A stretch of 64,000 nucleotides of DNA. Origin: Citrobacter portucalensis (GTDB taxonomy: Bacteria > Pseudomonadota > Gammaproteobacteria > Enterobacterales > Enterobacteriaceae). Positions 17,753-27,287 of the stretch are shown one piece after another. Positions within the stretch are counted from its first letter, which is position 1, and each line of letters starts with the position of its first letter. Where the stretch lies: contig NZ_MVFY01000001.1 of NCBI RefSeq assembly GCF_002042885.1, forward strand, positions 310,001 through 374,000, written 5' to 3'. A program made the translations under genes and the position numbers. The notes under the pieces were generated by a model. It had not been told where the DNA came from, made no database searches, and worked only from the letters and a program-made list of their open reading frames with translations.

Positions 17753-18867
17753 TGCGTTGGCTTTTTCTGCTAATTCCTCTGCTGTGCTGGCGCGCTATGG
17801 CGACAGGGCTTATTGATCCTGAAGACGGCATGGTGGACATGAGCCGTTATTTACAAGAAAACCCGTACGGTTTTCTACCTATTCCGCTGGTTATTACCGA
17901 ACCGGCCGTTGGTTATGGCGGCGGCCTGTTCGGTCTGTTTCTGCATGGCAAGGGACGACAGGTTGATGGGCAGTTTATTCCCCCGGCCATGAGCGCGTTT
18001 GGCGGTGGCGGAACGCAAAACGGTACCTGGTTTGTAGGAGGGGGGCATCGCCACACCTGGCAGGATGACCACATTCGCTATCTGGTTGCAGGAGGCTATG
18101 CCGATGTCAATCTGGATATATATTCCGGTGACGTATTGGGCTTTGGCAATAACCGGGCCGTGGAAACCGAAACTCGCGGTTATGGCGGTATGCAAAAACT
18201 TCTCTTTCGCGCAGGGGATTCTCCCGTTTTTCTGGGAGCATCACAGTTCTGGGCAAAGATGGATATCTCCGCCCGCAATAATCCGCTCGTCAACCAGGTA
18301 TGGCGGCAGCTATTGGGTGAAAGCAGCATCACCTCTGCATTGGGGCTGGTAGCGGAATACGACACAACTGATAACTTCTTTTGGCCCGGACGCGGGCTTT
18401 CTCTTAGCGGCGAGTATCAATTCTACGGTCACTATCTTGGGGGCGACTATCGCTACGACCTGCTGACGCTCGAAGGCAAGTTTTTCCTGCCACTGAACGC
18501 CGACTGGACGCTTTCACTTGCAGGGGACTATCAAACGCTGTCGCAGCAGGATAAACATCTGCCACCAATGGCGCGCCCTTATATCGAACTTCGTGGTATC
18601 TCTCGCTATCGCTATCAGGGGGATGACGTGAGTACCGTTCAGACGCAGTTAGCCTGGCAAATGTCGTCGCGTTGGATTGTTTTGGGTTTTGTCGGTGCTG
18701 GAAGTGCGGCAGACAGTACATCAGAGCTTTACCGTAGCGCAGAAGTGGCCTGGGGCAGCGGTATTCGATATTTGATTGCGCGCGAATACGGACTGCGTAC
18801 CGGTGTAGATGTCGCTTTTAGCGATAACGAACAAGCAGTTTATTTTAATGTTGGCTCTGGCCTGTAG
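17752..18867 (+). CDS. Outer-membrane beta-barrel protein of the BamA/TamA (Omp85) type, first copy
   Basis: A 371-residue exported protein with signal MRWLFLLIPLLCWRAMA, then IPLVITEPAVGYGGGLFGLF and alternating amphipathic strands to the end. The segment DTTDNFFWPGRGLSLSGEY resembles the strand-loop-strand region of surface-antigen (Omp85-like) barrels. It is too short for several POTRA domains, so it is more a barrel-only relative than an assembly factor. It starts inside the stop of the MscS gene. The gene at 19834 encodes a second barrel of the same broad type. The substrate is unknown. Confidence 0.75.
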   Translation: MRWLFLLIPLLCWRAMATGLIDPEDGMVDMSRYLQENPYGFLPIPLVITEPAVGYGGGLFGLFLHGKGRQVDGQFIPPAMSAFGGGGTQNGTWFVGGGHRHTWQDDHIRYLVAGGYADVNLDIYSGDVLGFGNNRAVETETRGYGGMQKLLFRAGDSPVFLGASQFWAKMDISARNNPLVNQVWRQLLGESSITSALGLVAEYDTTDNFFWPGRGLSLSGEYQFYGHYLGGDYRYDLLTLEGKFFLPLNADWTLSLAGDYQTLSQQDKHLPPMARPYIELRGISRYRYQGDDVSTVQTQLAWQMSSRWIVLGFVGAGSAADSTSELYRSAEVAWGSGIRYLIAREYGLRTGVDVAFSDNEQAVYFNVGSGL

Positions 18868-18895
18868 GGATGAGCGGAATGAATGAGGACAAATA

Positions 18896-19834
18896 ATGAA
18901 ATGGTTCCACGCGGTTGTTCCGTTGCTGTGGGTTTCCGGCGTGGCCAGCGCAGCTGAAACTGATGCCAGCACGTTTCCGATTTGGGGCGAGGAGGCCAGG
19001 GCGCGGGGATATGCCATTCCGCTACCGTTTGGCATCAACCTGAGCTATATGAACATGCGGCAAAATATTGATGTCGATAGCATCAGTTTTTCCGGACTGG
19101 CGCTTGGCAATCACCCGATTCCTGTCGATATGTTCAATATTGATGCCGGCCATACGCGTGAACAGAGCAAAACTGAAAACCTACGTCTGGACATGTGGGT
19201 CTTTCCGTTTTTGAACATTTACGGGCTGGTAGGGCACACACGCGGATCGTCGGTCTCGAATGTTTCAGTAGATGCAGACCCTTCGCGCTACACCGGTGTT
19301 GACCGCATTATCGCATCATCTGTGCATCAGCTTTATCAGAGCGGTGAGCTACAGGATATTGATTTTGTTCTCGATTTTAAAGGCACAACCTGGGGAACCG
19401 GTATTACTTTGGCAGGAGGATACGAAAACTGGTTTGCCCTGGTGGATACCAACTATACCCGTACTGATTTTGACATTCTGGATGGCAAAATTTCAGCCCT
19501 TACCGTGTCTCCCCGTGTTGGATATCGCTTTAAATTTCAGGGGCCGGTGGGCGAATCGCATCTGAGCGTCTGGGTGGGGAGTATGTACCAGAACGTGCAG
19601 CAGGAGTTCAGGGGTAGCCTCTCCGATCTGCATATGCCCGCTGAGCTTCAGCCACTGATCCAGGCCGTAAACCAGGATGGCAACGGGCGATTTGATGTTA
19701 AACAGAATCTGACCTCTCCGTGGAACATGCTGCTGGGGACTCAGTTTGAAATGACGCCACAATTTAACGTCCTGACGGAGTTTGGATTTAACGAACGCAA
19801 TAGCTTCTTTATTGCCGGTGAATATCGCTTCTGA
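18896..19834 (+). CDS. Uncharacterised exported, probably outer-membrane, beta-rich protein
   Basis: A 312-residue protein with signal MKWFHAVVPLLWVSGVASA and a body rich in alternating hydrophobic residues, glycine and aromatics. It ends in NSFFIAGEYRF, a C-terminal Phe typical of outer-membrane barrels. I do not recognise the family. It has its own ribosome site (GAGGAC) 28 bases after the first Omp85-like gene, and its stop overlaps the next start (TGATG). Its conserved place between two Omp85-like barrels suggests that the three work as one envelope assembly or transport unit. Confidence 0.7.
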   Translation: MKWFHAVVPLLWVSGVASAAETDASTFPIWGEEARARGYAIPLPFGINLSYMNMRQNIDVDSISFSGLALGNHPIPVDMFNIDAGHTREQSKTENLRLDMWVFPFLNIYGLVGHTRGSSVSNVSVDADPSRYTGVDRIIASSVHQLYQSGELQDIDFVLDFKGTTWGTGITLAGGYENWFALVDTNYTRTDFDILDGKISALTVSPRVGYRFKFQGPVGESHLSVWVGSMYQNVQQEFRGSLSDLHMPAELQPLIQAVNQDGNGRFDVKQNLTSPWNMLLGTQFEMTPQFNVLTEFGFNERNSFFIAGEYRF

Positions 19835-20964
19835 TGAACGGTTATCGCGTCATGTTGACATCGCTATTGGCTCTGACGACCTGGTCTGCGGAGGCGTTAA
19901 CATTGGATCAACCCTCAATTGACGCTTTCCTCGGGAAGCTGGGTGCGGATAACCAGTACGATCCGGCAAAAGGGGTGAACTGGAGCGTGTTGCCGGGGCC
20001 ATTTTACACTCCAGAGCTGAAGCTGGGTCTTGGCATGGCGGTGGCGGGGATCTACCGGGTGGATGCGGCAGATAAAACAACTCAGAACTCTTCTGTTTCC
20101 TTGACGGGTTATGTCAGCGCCAGCGGGGCGTTGGGAATGGGGATCAGCAGTTATACCTTTTTTACCGACGACCGTTGGCGATTGTTTGTGGACGGCTCAG
20201 TGAACAAAGTGCCAACGGGTTTTTGGGGCATTGGCTACGACGCAGCCCAGGGTAATGAACAGGATTACACCAACAACTCCGTGAGTTTGCATCCTGTATT
20301 GATGCGAGAAATCGCTGAACGCGTTTATCTCGGCGCGGGTTGGGATTTTTCTTCTATGCAGGCGGACGTTGACGATCCGCATCAGGGGGACGTGTTCAGC
20401 CTAAATAATGCGCAGACATCGCCGTTATCGTCTGGACCCAGTGTAAGTCTGAGTTACGACACGCGTGACGTTGTCACGCGGCCACAGCATGGACACTATT
20501 TTAAGCTGGAGTACACCTGGTTTGATCCGTCTTTTGGTTCAGATACTCATTTTACGGCAGCACAGGTTCAGTACGATCGTTACCTTTTACTTGATGACAG
20601 GACTGTGCTGGCGTTCGATTTATGGGGACGTTTCACTCGCGGAGACGTGCCGTGGGATCGTTTATCAATGGCCGGAGACGACCGCCGTCTGCGGGGGTAT
20701 TACCAGGGGCGTTATCGGGATAAGGATGTGGTAAGTGGGCAGGTGGAATATCGAAAAAAACTCAACTGGCGACATGGTTACGTGTTGTGGTTGGGCGCAG
20801 GAGCTTTAGGCAGAAACATTGACGATATGGGACATCATCCGATCTTACCTAATGCGGGTGTCGGTTATCGCTTTGAAGTGAAGCCCGCCATGAATATCCG
20901 CCTGGATTTAGGTTTTGGGAGAGAGAGTGCAGGATTCTATTTTCAAATTGCGGAGGCATTCTGA
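19834..20964 (+). CDS. Outer-membrane beta-barrel protein of the BamA/TamA (Omp85) type, second copy
   Basis: A 376-residue exported barrel with signal ending near TWSAEA. It shows repeated amphipathic strands, including SYDTRDVVTRPQHGHYFKLE, which is close to the Omp85-family pattern DTRDNPLNPTKG, and RLRGYYQGRYRDKD, reminiscent of the conserved RGY(R)/VRGF loop. It ends AGFYFQIAEAF with the C-terminal Phe of assembled barrels. It overlaps the upstream stop by one base and its own stop directly abuts the next ATG. A perfect matS site for MatP lies inside the coding sequence at 20465-20477. Confidence 0.78.
   Translation: MNGYRVMLTSLLALTTWSAEALTLDQPSIDAFLGKLGADNQYDPAKGVNWSVLPGPFYTPELKLGLGMAVAGIYRVDAADKTTQNSSVSLTGYVSASGALGMGISSYTFFTDDRWRLFVDGSVNKVPTGFWGIGYDAAQGNEQDYTNNSVSLHPVLMREIAERVYLGAGWDFSSMQADVDDPHQGDVFSLNNAQTSPLSSGPSVSLSYDTRDVVTRPQHGHYFKLEYTWFDPSFGSDTHFTAAQVQYDRYLLLDDRTVLAFDLWGRFTRGDVPWDRLSMAGDDRRLRGYYQGRYRDKDVVSGQVEYRKKLNWRHGYVLWLGAGALGRNIDDMGHHPILPNAGVGYRFEVKPAMNIRLDLGFGRESAGFYFQIAEAF
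20465..20477. other. matS site (MatP-binding)
   Basis: GTGACGTTGTCAC matches GTGACRNYGTCAC exactly. It lies within the second Omp85-like gene, about 3.1 kb left of dif. Confidence 0.85.
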
Positions 20965-22080
20965 ATGGCTAAAGGATTTCTGTTTTTACTGCTGGTAGCC
21001 GGATTTGCCTGCGCGGAAGTTCCTGGCCTCACTCTTAAACAAGCGCATAAGGCATATCCCGTTGTCGGCCATTTAGCACCGCCGGAGTCACTACGCCCAT
21101 GCTGCGCGTTTGGCTATGATCTTCATGTCAGGGCGATAGGTGTGCCGATCCCTGTCTACCAGATTGGCAATGTATTAACGTTAGATTCACTGGGGCGTCA
21201 TCACTATAACGATAGTGCGTTGGGGGCCGTGAAAAATATCGTTGGACTGAGTGAGGAAAAAAACGGACTGCTTTATACCCACCGTGGGGGTTTTATCGAC
21301 ATAGCGCACGTTCGCGATACGGCGGATAACACCTTTTACCTCTTTTCTCGTATTTATCCAAAACTTGGTCAACAGTGGCGTTTTTTTTACAGCGAAGAAT
21401 TGGGCGTCAGACGGATACAGCTACACGGTTTCACACCTCCTGCAGCAATGGCGCAGCGTTACACATTGGCCGCCTGGTTGGCGGGGAATCTGGCCTTTGA
21501 ACTGGCTCAATGGCACGAAATTGCACAGTGGTATGGATTCGAGTCTGTTCCCGGTTTTTCTGAGCAGATTTCTGCATTTTCCCCGGAAGATCTCTATTCA
21601 AATCTACTGGGTGCTCGTATCGCCATCAATGTGATTTTACAGGGCAGGGTGGAATCCATTGCGGCCTACAACGCGGCGGTGGATCGCGAACTGCAGCGGG
21701 TTTTACTGCAACTTGGCGTCGCAACCCGGACTGAAACTGAGCGTAAGTTTCGCGAATTGGACGGTGACTGGTGGAACAGTAAACGTAGGGTTCCAGATAA
21801 ATTTCTGGTGTTAAAGCGTAACTATAATCTTGAGCATAACCGGTTACCAACCCCAGTTTCGTACGAGAACGCCACGCCACTGCAACTGACTTTTCCCGCC
21901 GTGATCGAAGGATATCGGCTTGCGCGCCTGGGCGAGTTACAAATTTACCCGGGCACTTCCATGCAATCGCTTCCGCGACCGAAAACTTATTACGCACCAG
22001 ATAGTTTTCAGTCCCTGGCTGACACAGCGAGTGAAGCAGACAAAATCCAGCTCGAACGTATGCACAAGTCGCGCTTTTAA
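20965..22080 (+). CDS. DUF4056-domain exported protein
   Basis: A 371-residue protein with a short signal (MAKGFLFLLLVAGFACA) and a soluble exported body that fits DUF4056, a family without known function. A possible metal-binding or catalytic motif is HEIAQWYG near residue 178, in a helix preceded by many alanines and leucines. CC near residue 47 and the run of Arg, Lys and Glu in the last third are other features. It begins immediately after the stop of the second barrel gene, so the genes are translationally linked. Hydrolase activity on envelope lipids or glycans is only a guess from context. Confidence 0.72.
   Translation: MAKGFLFLLLVAGFACAEVPGLTLKQAHKAYPVVGHLAPPESLRPCCAFGYDLHVRAIGVPIPVYQIGNVLTLDSLGRHHYNDSALGAVKNIVGLSEEKNGLLYTHRGGFIDIAHVRDTADNTFYLFSRIYPKLGQQWRFFYSEELGVRRIQLHGFTPPAAMAQRYTLAAWLAGNLAFELAQWHEIAQWYGFESVPGFSEQISAFSPEDLYSNLLGARIAINVILQGRVESIAAYNAAVDRELQRVLLQLGVATRTETERKFRELDGDWWNSKRRVPDKFLVLKRNYNLEHNRLPTPVSYENATPLQLTFPAVIEGYRLARLGELQIYPGTSMQSLPRPKTYYAPDSFQSLADTASEADKIQLERMHKSRF
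21642..21649 (+). other. KOPS (GGGCAGGG), pointing to dif
   Basis: Exact GGGNAGGG on the plus strand 1.9 kb left of dif, in the orientation that drives FtsK toward dif. Confidence 0.7.
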
Positions 22081-22172
22081 TCCGGTGCTTTTGCCTGACA
22101 ATTTAAATGCTGCGAGCTACGCTTTTACAGACGCTAACTACTTCAATAATGAAGAAATTCTGCAGGTGGCCT

Positions 22173-23360
22173 ATGAAAAAATTGACCTTGATTTATCTTA
22201 GTCTTTTTTGCTCGCCGTTAGCACAAGCTAGCGCACTCTATTTTTATGAAATAGGCACCGAAGATACGGCTTTGGCAGGGGCGGGGCAGGCAGCGCGTGC
22301 GCAGGATGCCTCCACCATCGTGACTAACCCCGCAGGAATGACGCGACTTCCGGATCATATGTTCACCGGTGGATTACAGGCAATGGATGGTGATGTGTCC
22401 TACACCCTTGAAGACGAGACGGGGCGTAAAAGCCCCGGTGACATCATGCGCTTCTTTCCAAATGCCAGCGCATTCTATGCCCAGAAGGTGAATGACGATC
22501 TTTATGCTGGTATTGGGCTATACGGAAATTACGGTCTGGGGATCGATTTTGGCAATTGGTCCGGCGACCGGCTGATTAAGAAAAGCACCATGGTTGCGAT
22601 GACGCTCAGTCCATCGCTGGCTTATAAGCTTAGTGACAGGGTTTCCGTTGGGGGCTCTGTTAACGTCAATTACGGTTTTCTGTCACTCACTCGAAATGTT
22701 GATGGCAACGATGAAAAAGAAAAGGATCATGACTGGGCGATGAGCTATCGTCTGGGATTATTGATGGAACTGACCGATCAAACCCGGGCCGGTATCTCCT
22801 GGACCAGCAAAACTGAGTACGATTTTGATATTGACGGCAAAGCGCGTTTCCCGAACTTACCGAACGTGGAATACGATTTGCCTATTTCTGCGCAGGTACG
22901 TGCTCCACAGCAGATTATGTTAAGTCTGGTTCATGACATTAATAAACAGTGGTCAGTGATGGGCGATCTTGGCTGGCAGGACTGGAGTCAGTTCGGCGCG
23001 CCGCAAATAACGGTGGTCGGGCAAGAAGTTGATAAGTCCAGTCGTCTTAAGGATTCGTGGCATACAGCTTTAGGTGTGCAATTTCGACCTACGGAACAAT
23101 GGCGTTTGAATGCGGGCGTAGCTTTTGATAGTACAGTCTATAATTCGCAAAGCGATGTGGCGCTGACGTTGCCGACCGGTGATGAATGGCGATTTGCTAC
23201 CGGAGCGCAATATCAAATTACACCACAAAGCAATATCGGTGCTGCTGTGTCGTATCTGCATATGCAGTCGTCCCACGTACAGTCACCATCAATTTATCAG
23301 GGGAGTTACGATAATCCGTATCTGTGGTTTGCCAGTGTGAACTACAGTTATCAGTTTTAA
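22173..23360 (+). CDS. FadL/OmpP1-family outer-membrane transport protein, first paralogue
   Basis: A 395-residue outer-membrane barrel of the FadL family, which lets hydrophobic compounds such as long-chain fatty acids cross the outer membrane by lateral diffusion. The signal MKKLTLIYLSLFCSPLAQA is followed by the family-typical mature start SALYFYEIGTEDTALAGAG, then TNPAGMTRLPDH (the NPAG motif). The end NPYLWFASVNYSYQF has the terminal Phe. ATG 22173 has AGGTGG four bases upstream. It is the last gene of the envelope operon and ends about 200 bases from dif. A second paralogue of identical length lies at 28155-29342 in the opposite orientation. Confidence 0.92.
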   Translation: MKKLTLIYLSLFCSPLAQASALYFYEIGTEDTALAGAGQAARAQDASTIVTNPAGMTRLPDHMFTGGLQAMDGDVSYTLEDETGRKSPGDIMRFFPNASAFYAQKVNDDLYAGIGLYGNYGLGIDFGNWSGDRLIKKSTMVAMTLSPSLAYKLSDRVSVGGSVNVNYGFLSLTRNVDGNDEKEKDHDWAMSYRLGLLMELTDQTRAGISWTSKTEYDFDIDGKARFPNLPNVEYDLPISAQVRAPQQIMLSLVHDINKQWSVMGDLGWQDWSQFGAPQITVVGQEVDKSSRLKDSWHTALGVQFRPTEQWRLNAGVAFDSTVYNSQSDVALTLPTGDEWRFATGAQYQITPQSNIGAAVSYLHMQSSHVQSPSIYQGSYDNPYLWFASVNYSYQF

Positions 23361-23370
23361 TGTTCAGTGA

Positions 23371-23493
23371 AGTGAGAGTCGCGGTGGAATTGTAGAAGAC
23401 ATAAAACAGCTATTTGCAGAACCAGCTGTAGTCGAGAGCCATCATCCAGAACTGTTAGCGCTGTTGAGGCAACTGCGCTTGAAAGGGTTTTGA
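23371..23493 (+). pseudogene. Possible decayed gene end next to dif
   Basis: A 40-codon stretch open between stops without a start codon reads SESRGGIVEDIKQLFAEPAV and then ESHHPELLALLRQLRLKGF before TGA. The helical, leucine-rich ending looks like a real protein C-terminus rather than random translation, but I cannot name a parent. It sits between the FadL gene and dif. Chance is a fair alternative. Confidence 0.25.
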
Positions 23494-23556
23494 GGCGTCA
23501 TTATTGAGCAGCACAAGGATGACTATAAAACATCAGATTCAGCCTCTATCTACGTT

Positions 23557-23584
23557 GGTGCGCATAATGTATATTATGTTAAAT
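23557..23584 (+). other. dif: XerC/XerD chromosome-dimer resolution site
   Basis: A 28-bp match, by memory perfect, to E. coli dif. It comprises the XerC arm GGTGCGCATAA (23557-23567), the central six bases TGTATA (23568-23573) and the XerD arm TTATGTTAAAT (23574-23584). XerCD recombine chromosome dimers here under FtsK control. Nearby KOPS and matS sites and the position between uxaB/Ter and hip genes agree. Only one copy is seen in the window, so no dif-integrated element is bracketed by two copies here. Confidence 0.97.
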
Positions 23585-23657
23585 GCAATTTGATACGTAC
23601 TCAGTTAAGTCCCCATGTGGCCCACGTTTGGCCATTGACCTCCTCTGCTCATTACAA

Positions 23658-24394
<737 letters not shown>

Positions 24395-24404
24395 TATTAA
24401 GCCT

Positions 24405-24464
24405 CTTGTATAGCAATTGCTTTACAAGCATACCATAAGGCTTATGTATAGCAACTGCTATACA
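24405..24464. promoter_or_regulatory. Double operator of the GNAT/DUF1778 module
   Basis: Two palindromes share the half-site TGTATAGCAA. The first (24405-24428) is a 24-bp palindrome centred on AATT with one mismatched pair; the second (24445-24464) is 20 bp with only the central pair unmatched. Their centres are 38 bases apart. They lie 10 to 70 bases before the antitoxin start, where autorepression by a ribbon-helix-helix protein is expected. Confidence 0.8.
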
Positions 24465-24498
24465 GTCTCGTACAACTCAATACTCTGATAAGCAACAA

Positions 24499-24525
24499 TA
24501 AAAAACCCGCCAGTGCTGGCGGGTT
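24499..24525 (-). terminator. Rho-independent terminator of the alkylsulfatase gene
   Basis: Stem AACCCGCCAG/CTGGCGGGTT (24504-24525) with a minimal loop, followed on the minus strand by a run of T residues, 22 bases after the alkylsulfatase stop. Confidence 0.92.
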
Positions 24526-24547
24526 ATGGCATGGTTTGTCTCTACAA

Positions 24548-26530
24548 TTAAGGCGTTACCATGTTAAACCAGAAATCAAAGCTATCTAAATACCCGAGGA
24601 ACTCATCAAGCTTGGCATGATTGCCGGAAATTTGTACATCACCCTTCTCTTCTGCCTGTTTCAGCGATTCTTCCTTGAGAATGATTTTGTTCAACGTTGC
24701 ACGGTTAAGTGTAATGGAGGCATCAGCGTTGCTGGCCTGTGCATCAGCGCTATGGTTAAGAACACCGTTTTCCAGTTCCAGTTTGTATTTACCGCCGTCA
24801 GCACCTAAATCGACGTTGAAGACTGCCTGCGCATTTGCCGCTTTTTCTCCGTTAATATGTACCGCGAGATAATCAAAGAACATCTCCGGCGACATGGCCT
24901 TAACGGTATCCGGGCTGGCGGTATTTGGCGTCGCGCCTTTTACCACACCGTTGCGTAATTCTTGTGCACCTGTCAGATAAAAATTACGCCATGGACCGGA
25001 CTCAGCCTGGTAACCCATTTGTTCAAGGGCATCGGCTTCCAGATTACGGGCTTCTTTATTGCTCGGATCAGCAAAGACGATATTGTTAGTGACTTGCGCC
25101 ACCCAACGGTAATTGCCCTGGGCGTAATCCGTTTTCGCTTTTTGCATGATTGCATCGGCGCCGCCCATATAATCGACATATTTCTTCGCGGCATCAACGG
25201 GCGGTAATTCATTCAGTGTTGCCGGATTACCGTTGAACCAGCCGAGGTAAAAGACATACGTTGCTTTCACATCATGGCTGACAGAACCATAGTATCCACG
25301 GCTGGCCCATGATTTTTCCAGACCAGACGGCAGTTTGAAGTTAGCGGCGATTTCGTCACGGGTCAGCCCCTGGTTAGCCATACGCAGCGTCTGATCGTTG
25401 ATGTAACGGTACATATCACGCTGACTTTTCATTAACTTCACCACATTTTCATTACCCCAGGTCGGCCAGTGATGCTGAGCAATAATAATGTTTGCCTTTC
25501 CACCCCAGCGGCCAATAACGTCATTGATATATTTTGACCATGCCAGCGGATCGCGGATCTTCGCGCCACGTAATGAATAGGTGTTATGCAGCGTATGGGT
25601 GACATCCTCTGCAGCTTCGATCATTCCCTTCTCTTCTACATACCACAGCATTTCAGAAGGAGCTTCCGATCCCGGCGCCATCATGAAATCATAGGTAAGG
25701 CCGTCGATAACTTCTTTCTGTCCGGTGTGGGTAATATAGTTAGTGGGTTCAATCAGCGTCACCGTACCCGCGGAGGTTGTCGTTCCCAGACCCGCACCGA
25801 CCTGACCTTTTGCATCCGGTTTCAACAGATTGCCATACATGTAACTGGCTCGGCGACTCATGGCGTTACCTGCCATAATATTTTCAGATACAGCTTCCTT
25901 CATAAAACCAGCCGGTGCATATACCTTCACTTTACCGGATTTTACATCAGCTTCATCAATCACGCCGCGGACGCCACCGTAGTGGTCAACATGGCTGTGC
26001 GTATAAATGACGGCAACAACGGGTCTTTTACCGCGATTCTTATAATAAAGGTCCATTCCCACTTTCGCGGTTTCTGCCGATACCAGCGGATCAATGACCG
26101 TAATACCCTCTTTCCCTTCCATAATTGTCATATTCGAGAGATCAAGATTACGGATTTGATACACGCCATCGGTGACCTGGAACAAACCGCCAATATTGAT
26201 CAACTGCGACTGACGCCACAGGCTTGGATTAACCGTGTCGGGGGCTTTTTCGCCCTCTTTGATAAAGGCATATTGCTGAGGGTCCCAGACAACATTTCCC
26301 TGCTTCCCTTTAATCAATTCATTGGGAAGCGGAGCAATAAAACCTTTATGAGCGTTCATAAAATCGGTTTTATCAGTGAATGGCAATTGACCATATAAGG
26401 CGTCATTCGCACTTTTGGTCTGAGCAGTCGCATCTTTTGCCCCTTCCTGTGCCAATACAGGTAGTGATATTAATGATGTTGAACACACACCAGCTAAAGC
26501 CAGATAACTCACTAGTTTATTAAGTTTCAT
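24548..26530 (-). CDS. Periplasmic alkylsulfatase of the metallo-beta-lactamase fold (SdsA1/YjcS type)
   Basis: A 660-residue secreted hydrolase that cleaves linear primary alkyl sulfates such as dodecyl sulfate to alcohol and sulfate. It has a signal peptide (about residues 1-27), a metallo-beta-lactamase domain with the zinc motif HSHVDH (His178, His180, Asp182, His183), a helical dimerisation region and a C-terminal SCP2-like lipid-binding domain from about residue 535. It resembles E. coli YjcS throughout but is clearly diverged. It is not a formylglycine enzyme, so it is independent of the maturase at 12543. The adjacent FadL paralogues could admit hydrophobic substrates or products. Confidence 0.92.
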   Translation of the reverse strand: MKLNKLVSYLALAGVCSTSLISLPVLAQEGAKDATAQTKSANDALYGQLPFTDKTDFMNAHKGFIAPLPNELIKGKQGNVVWDPQQYAFIKEGEKAPDTVNPSLWRQSQLINIGGLFQVTDGVYQIRNLDLSNMTIMEGKEGITVIDPLVSAETAKVGMDLYYKNRGKRPVVAVIYTHSHVDHYGGVRGVIDEADVKSGKVKVYAPAGFMKEAVSENIMAGNAMSRRASYMYGNLLKPDAKGQVGAGLGTTTSAGTVTLIEPTNYITHTGQKEVIDGLTYDFMMAPGSEAPSEMLWYVEEKGMIEAAEDVTHTLHNTYSLRGAKIRDPLAWSKYINDVIGRWGGKANIIIAQHHWPTWGNENVVKLMKSQRDMYRYINDQTLRMANQGLTRDEIAANFKLPSGLEKSWASRGYYGSVSHDVKATYVFYLGWFNGNPATLNELPPVDAAKKYVDYMGGADAIMQKAKTDYAQGNYRWVAQVTNNIVFADPSNKEARNLEADALEQMGYQAESGPWRNFYLTGAQELRNGVVKGATPNTASPDTVKAMSPEMFFDYLAVHINGEKAANAQAVFNVDLGADGGKYKLELENGVLNHSADAQASNADASITLNRATLNKIILKEESLKQAEEKGDVQISGNHAKLDEFLGYLDSFDFWFNMVTP

Positions 26531-26699
26531 AAATCCTCGCTAATAATATATTATCAAGAAGAAAGAAACCCTGCTGCTCTGTTTGTTGAGAAGCTTCCGT
26601 AATACTGTATTTATCAGGTTTCTATGATCTAATGCTCGTAGGCTAACATGGTCTTATGAAACAATGTAATGCAATGACATTTATTTTTAAATTTCCTTT

Positions 26700-26714
26700 T
26701 GTTTTTATTTAAAC
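26700..26714. repeat. 15-bp motif TGTTTTTATTTAAAC, copy 1
   Basis: Identical 15-mer to 28030-28044, here about 70 bases upstream of the lipoprotein gene and 170 bases from the alkylsulfatase start. It may be a shared operator; AT-richness lowers its weight. The rest of the 254-base gap (26531-26784) shows nothing else I can call. Confidence 0.35.
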
Positions 26715-26784
26715 AAAATAGCTGTAGACACCTGACTGTATAAGAAGATAATGGCTGGTATCCATTGTCTTTAGAATACTATAT

Positions 26785-27171
26785 ATGCGCACTCTCTATC
26801 TACTTCTCATCACTGGGATACTTTCTGGCTGTAATACTTCTCCCCCAGAGAAAGTTGTTAAGATCAATAAAATGGTGATCCCTGTTGTTCAGGCACAACC
26901 CGAGTCAAAATCAAGTAGTGACTCGGCATCCCTGTCCTTATATCAGGATAATAAACAGCAAATTGAAAACGTCGTGAGTTCGTTAAAAAATGAATATCTT
27001 CATGAGGTTAAGCCAAGAGAGATGTTTGACGTTCATAGCCAGGCATACCAGGTTTATGCTTCTTTAACCAAGCTCGAACAAATGCAGCAAATGAACAATT
27101 TTTATTATAAGGAGCATAATCAAACAGGACTGTTAAGCATTAATCAGTCCGTGAACTCTCTTATTGAATAA
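26785..27171 (+). CDS. Small uncharacterised lipoprotein
   Basis: A 128-residue protein with a textbook lipoprotein signal: MRTLYLLLITGILSGC, lipobox LSGC, Cys16. The mature part is hydrophilic and Gln/Asn-rich with helical stretches and no further cysteines. Function unknown. It is divergent from the alkylsulfatase gene and convergent with the IprA-like regulator, and is followed at once by a good terminator, so it forms a single-gene transcript. The ribosome site is weak (TAGAATAC). Confidence 0.7.
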   Translation: MRTLYLLLITGILSGCNTSPPEKVVKINKMVIPVVQAQPESKSSSDSASLSLYQDNKQQIENVVSSLKNEYLHEVKPREMFDVHSQAYQVYASLTKLEQMQQMNNFYYKEHNQTGLLSINQSVNSLIE

Positions 27172-27179
27172 CAAGAAGT

Positions 27180-27210
27180 CCTCCTCAGAGAATGATGAGG
27201 AGGTTTTTTT
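27180..27210 (+). terminator. Rho-independent terminator of the lipoprotein gene
   Basis: Perfect 8-bp stem CCTCCTCA/TGAGGAGG with an 8-base loop and seven T residues, nine bases after the stop codon. Confidence 0.93.
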
Positions 27211-27287
27211 ACGATTGATATATGGCATGCTACTACAATAGAATATTAAAGTTAGATAATCGATTTGTAACTTGTTTGTGGGTTTAT

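Noticed and set aside
22107..22172. Upstream in-frame ATG for the first FadL gene
   Set aside because: It would put 22 non-hydrophobic residues before a perfect signal peptide, and the ATG at 22173 has the better ribosome site.
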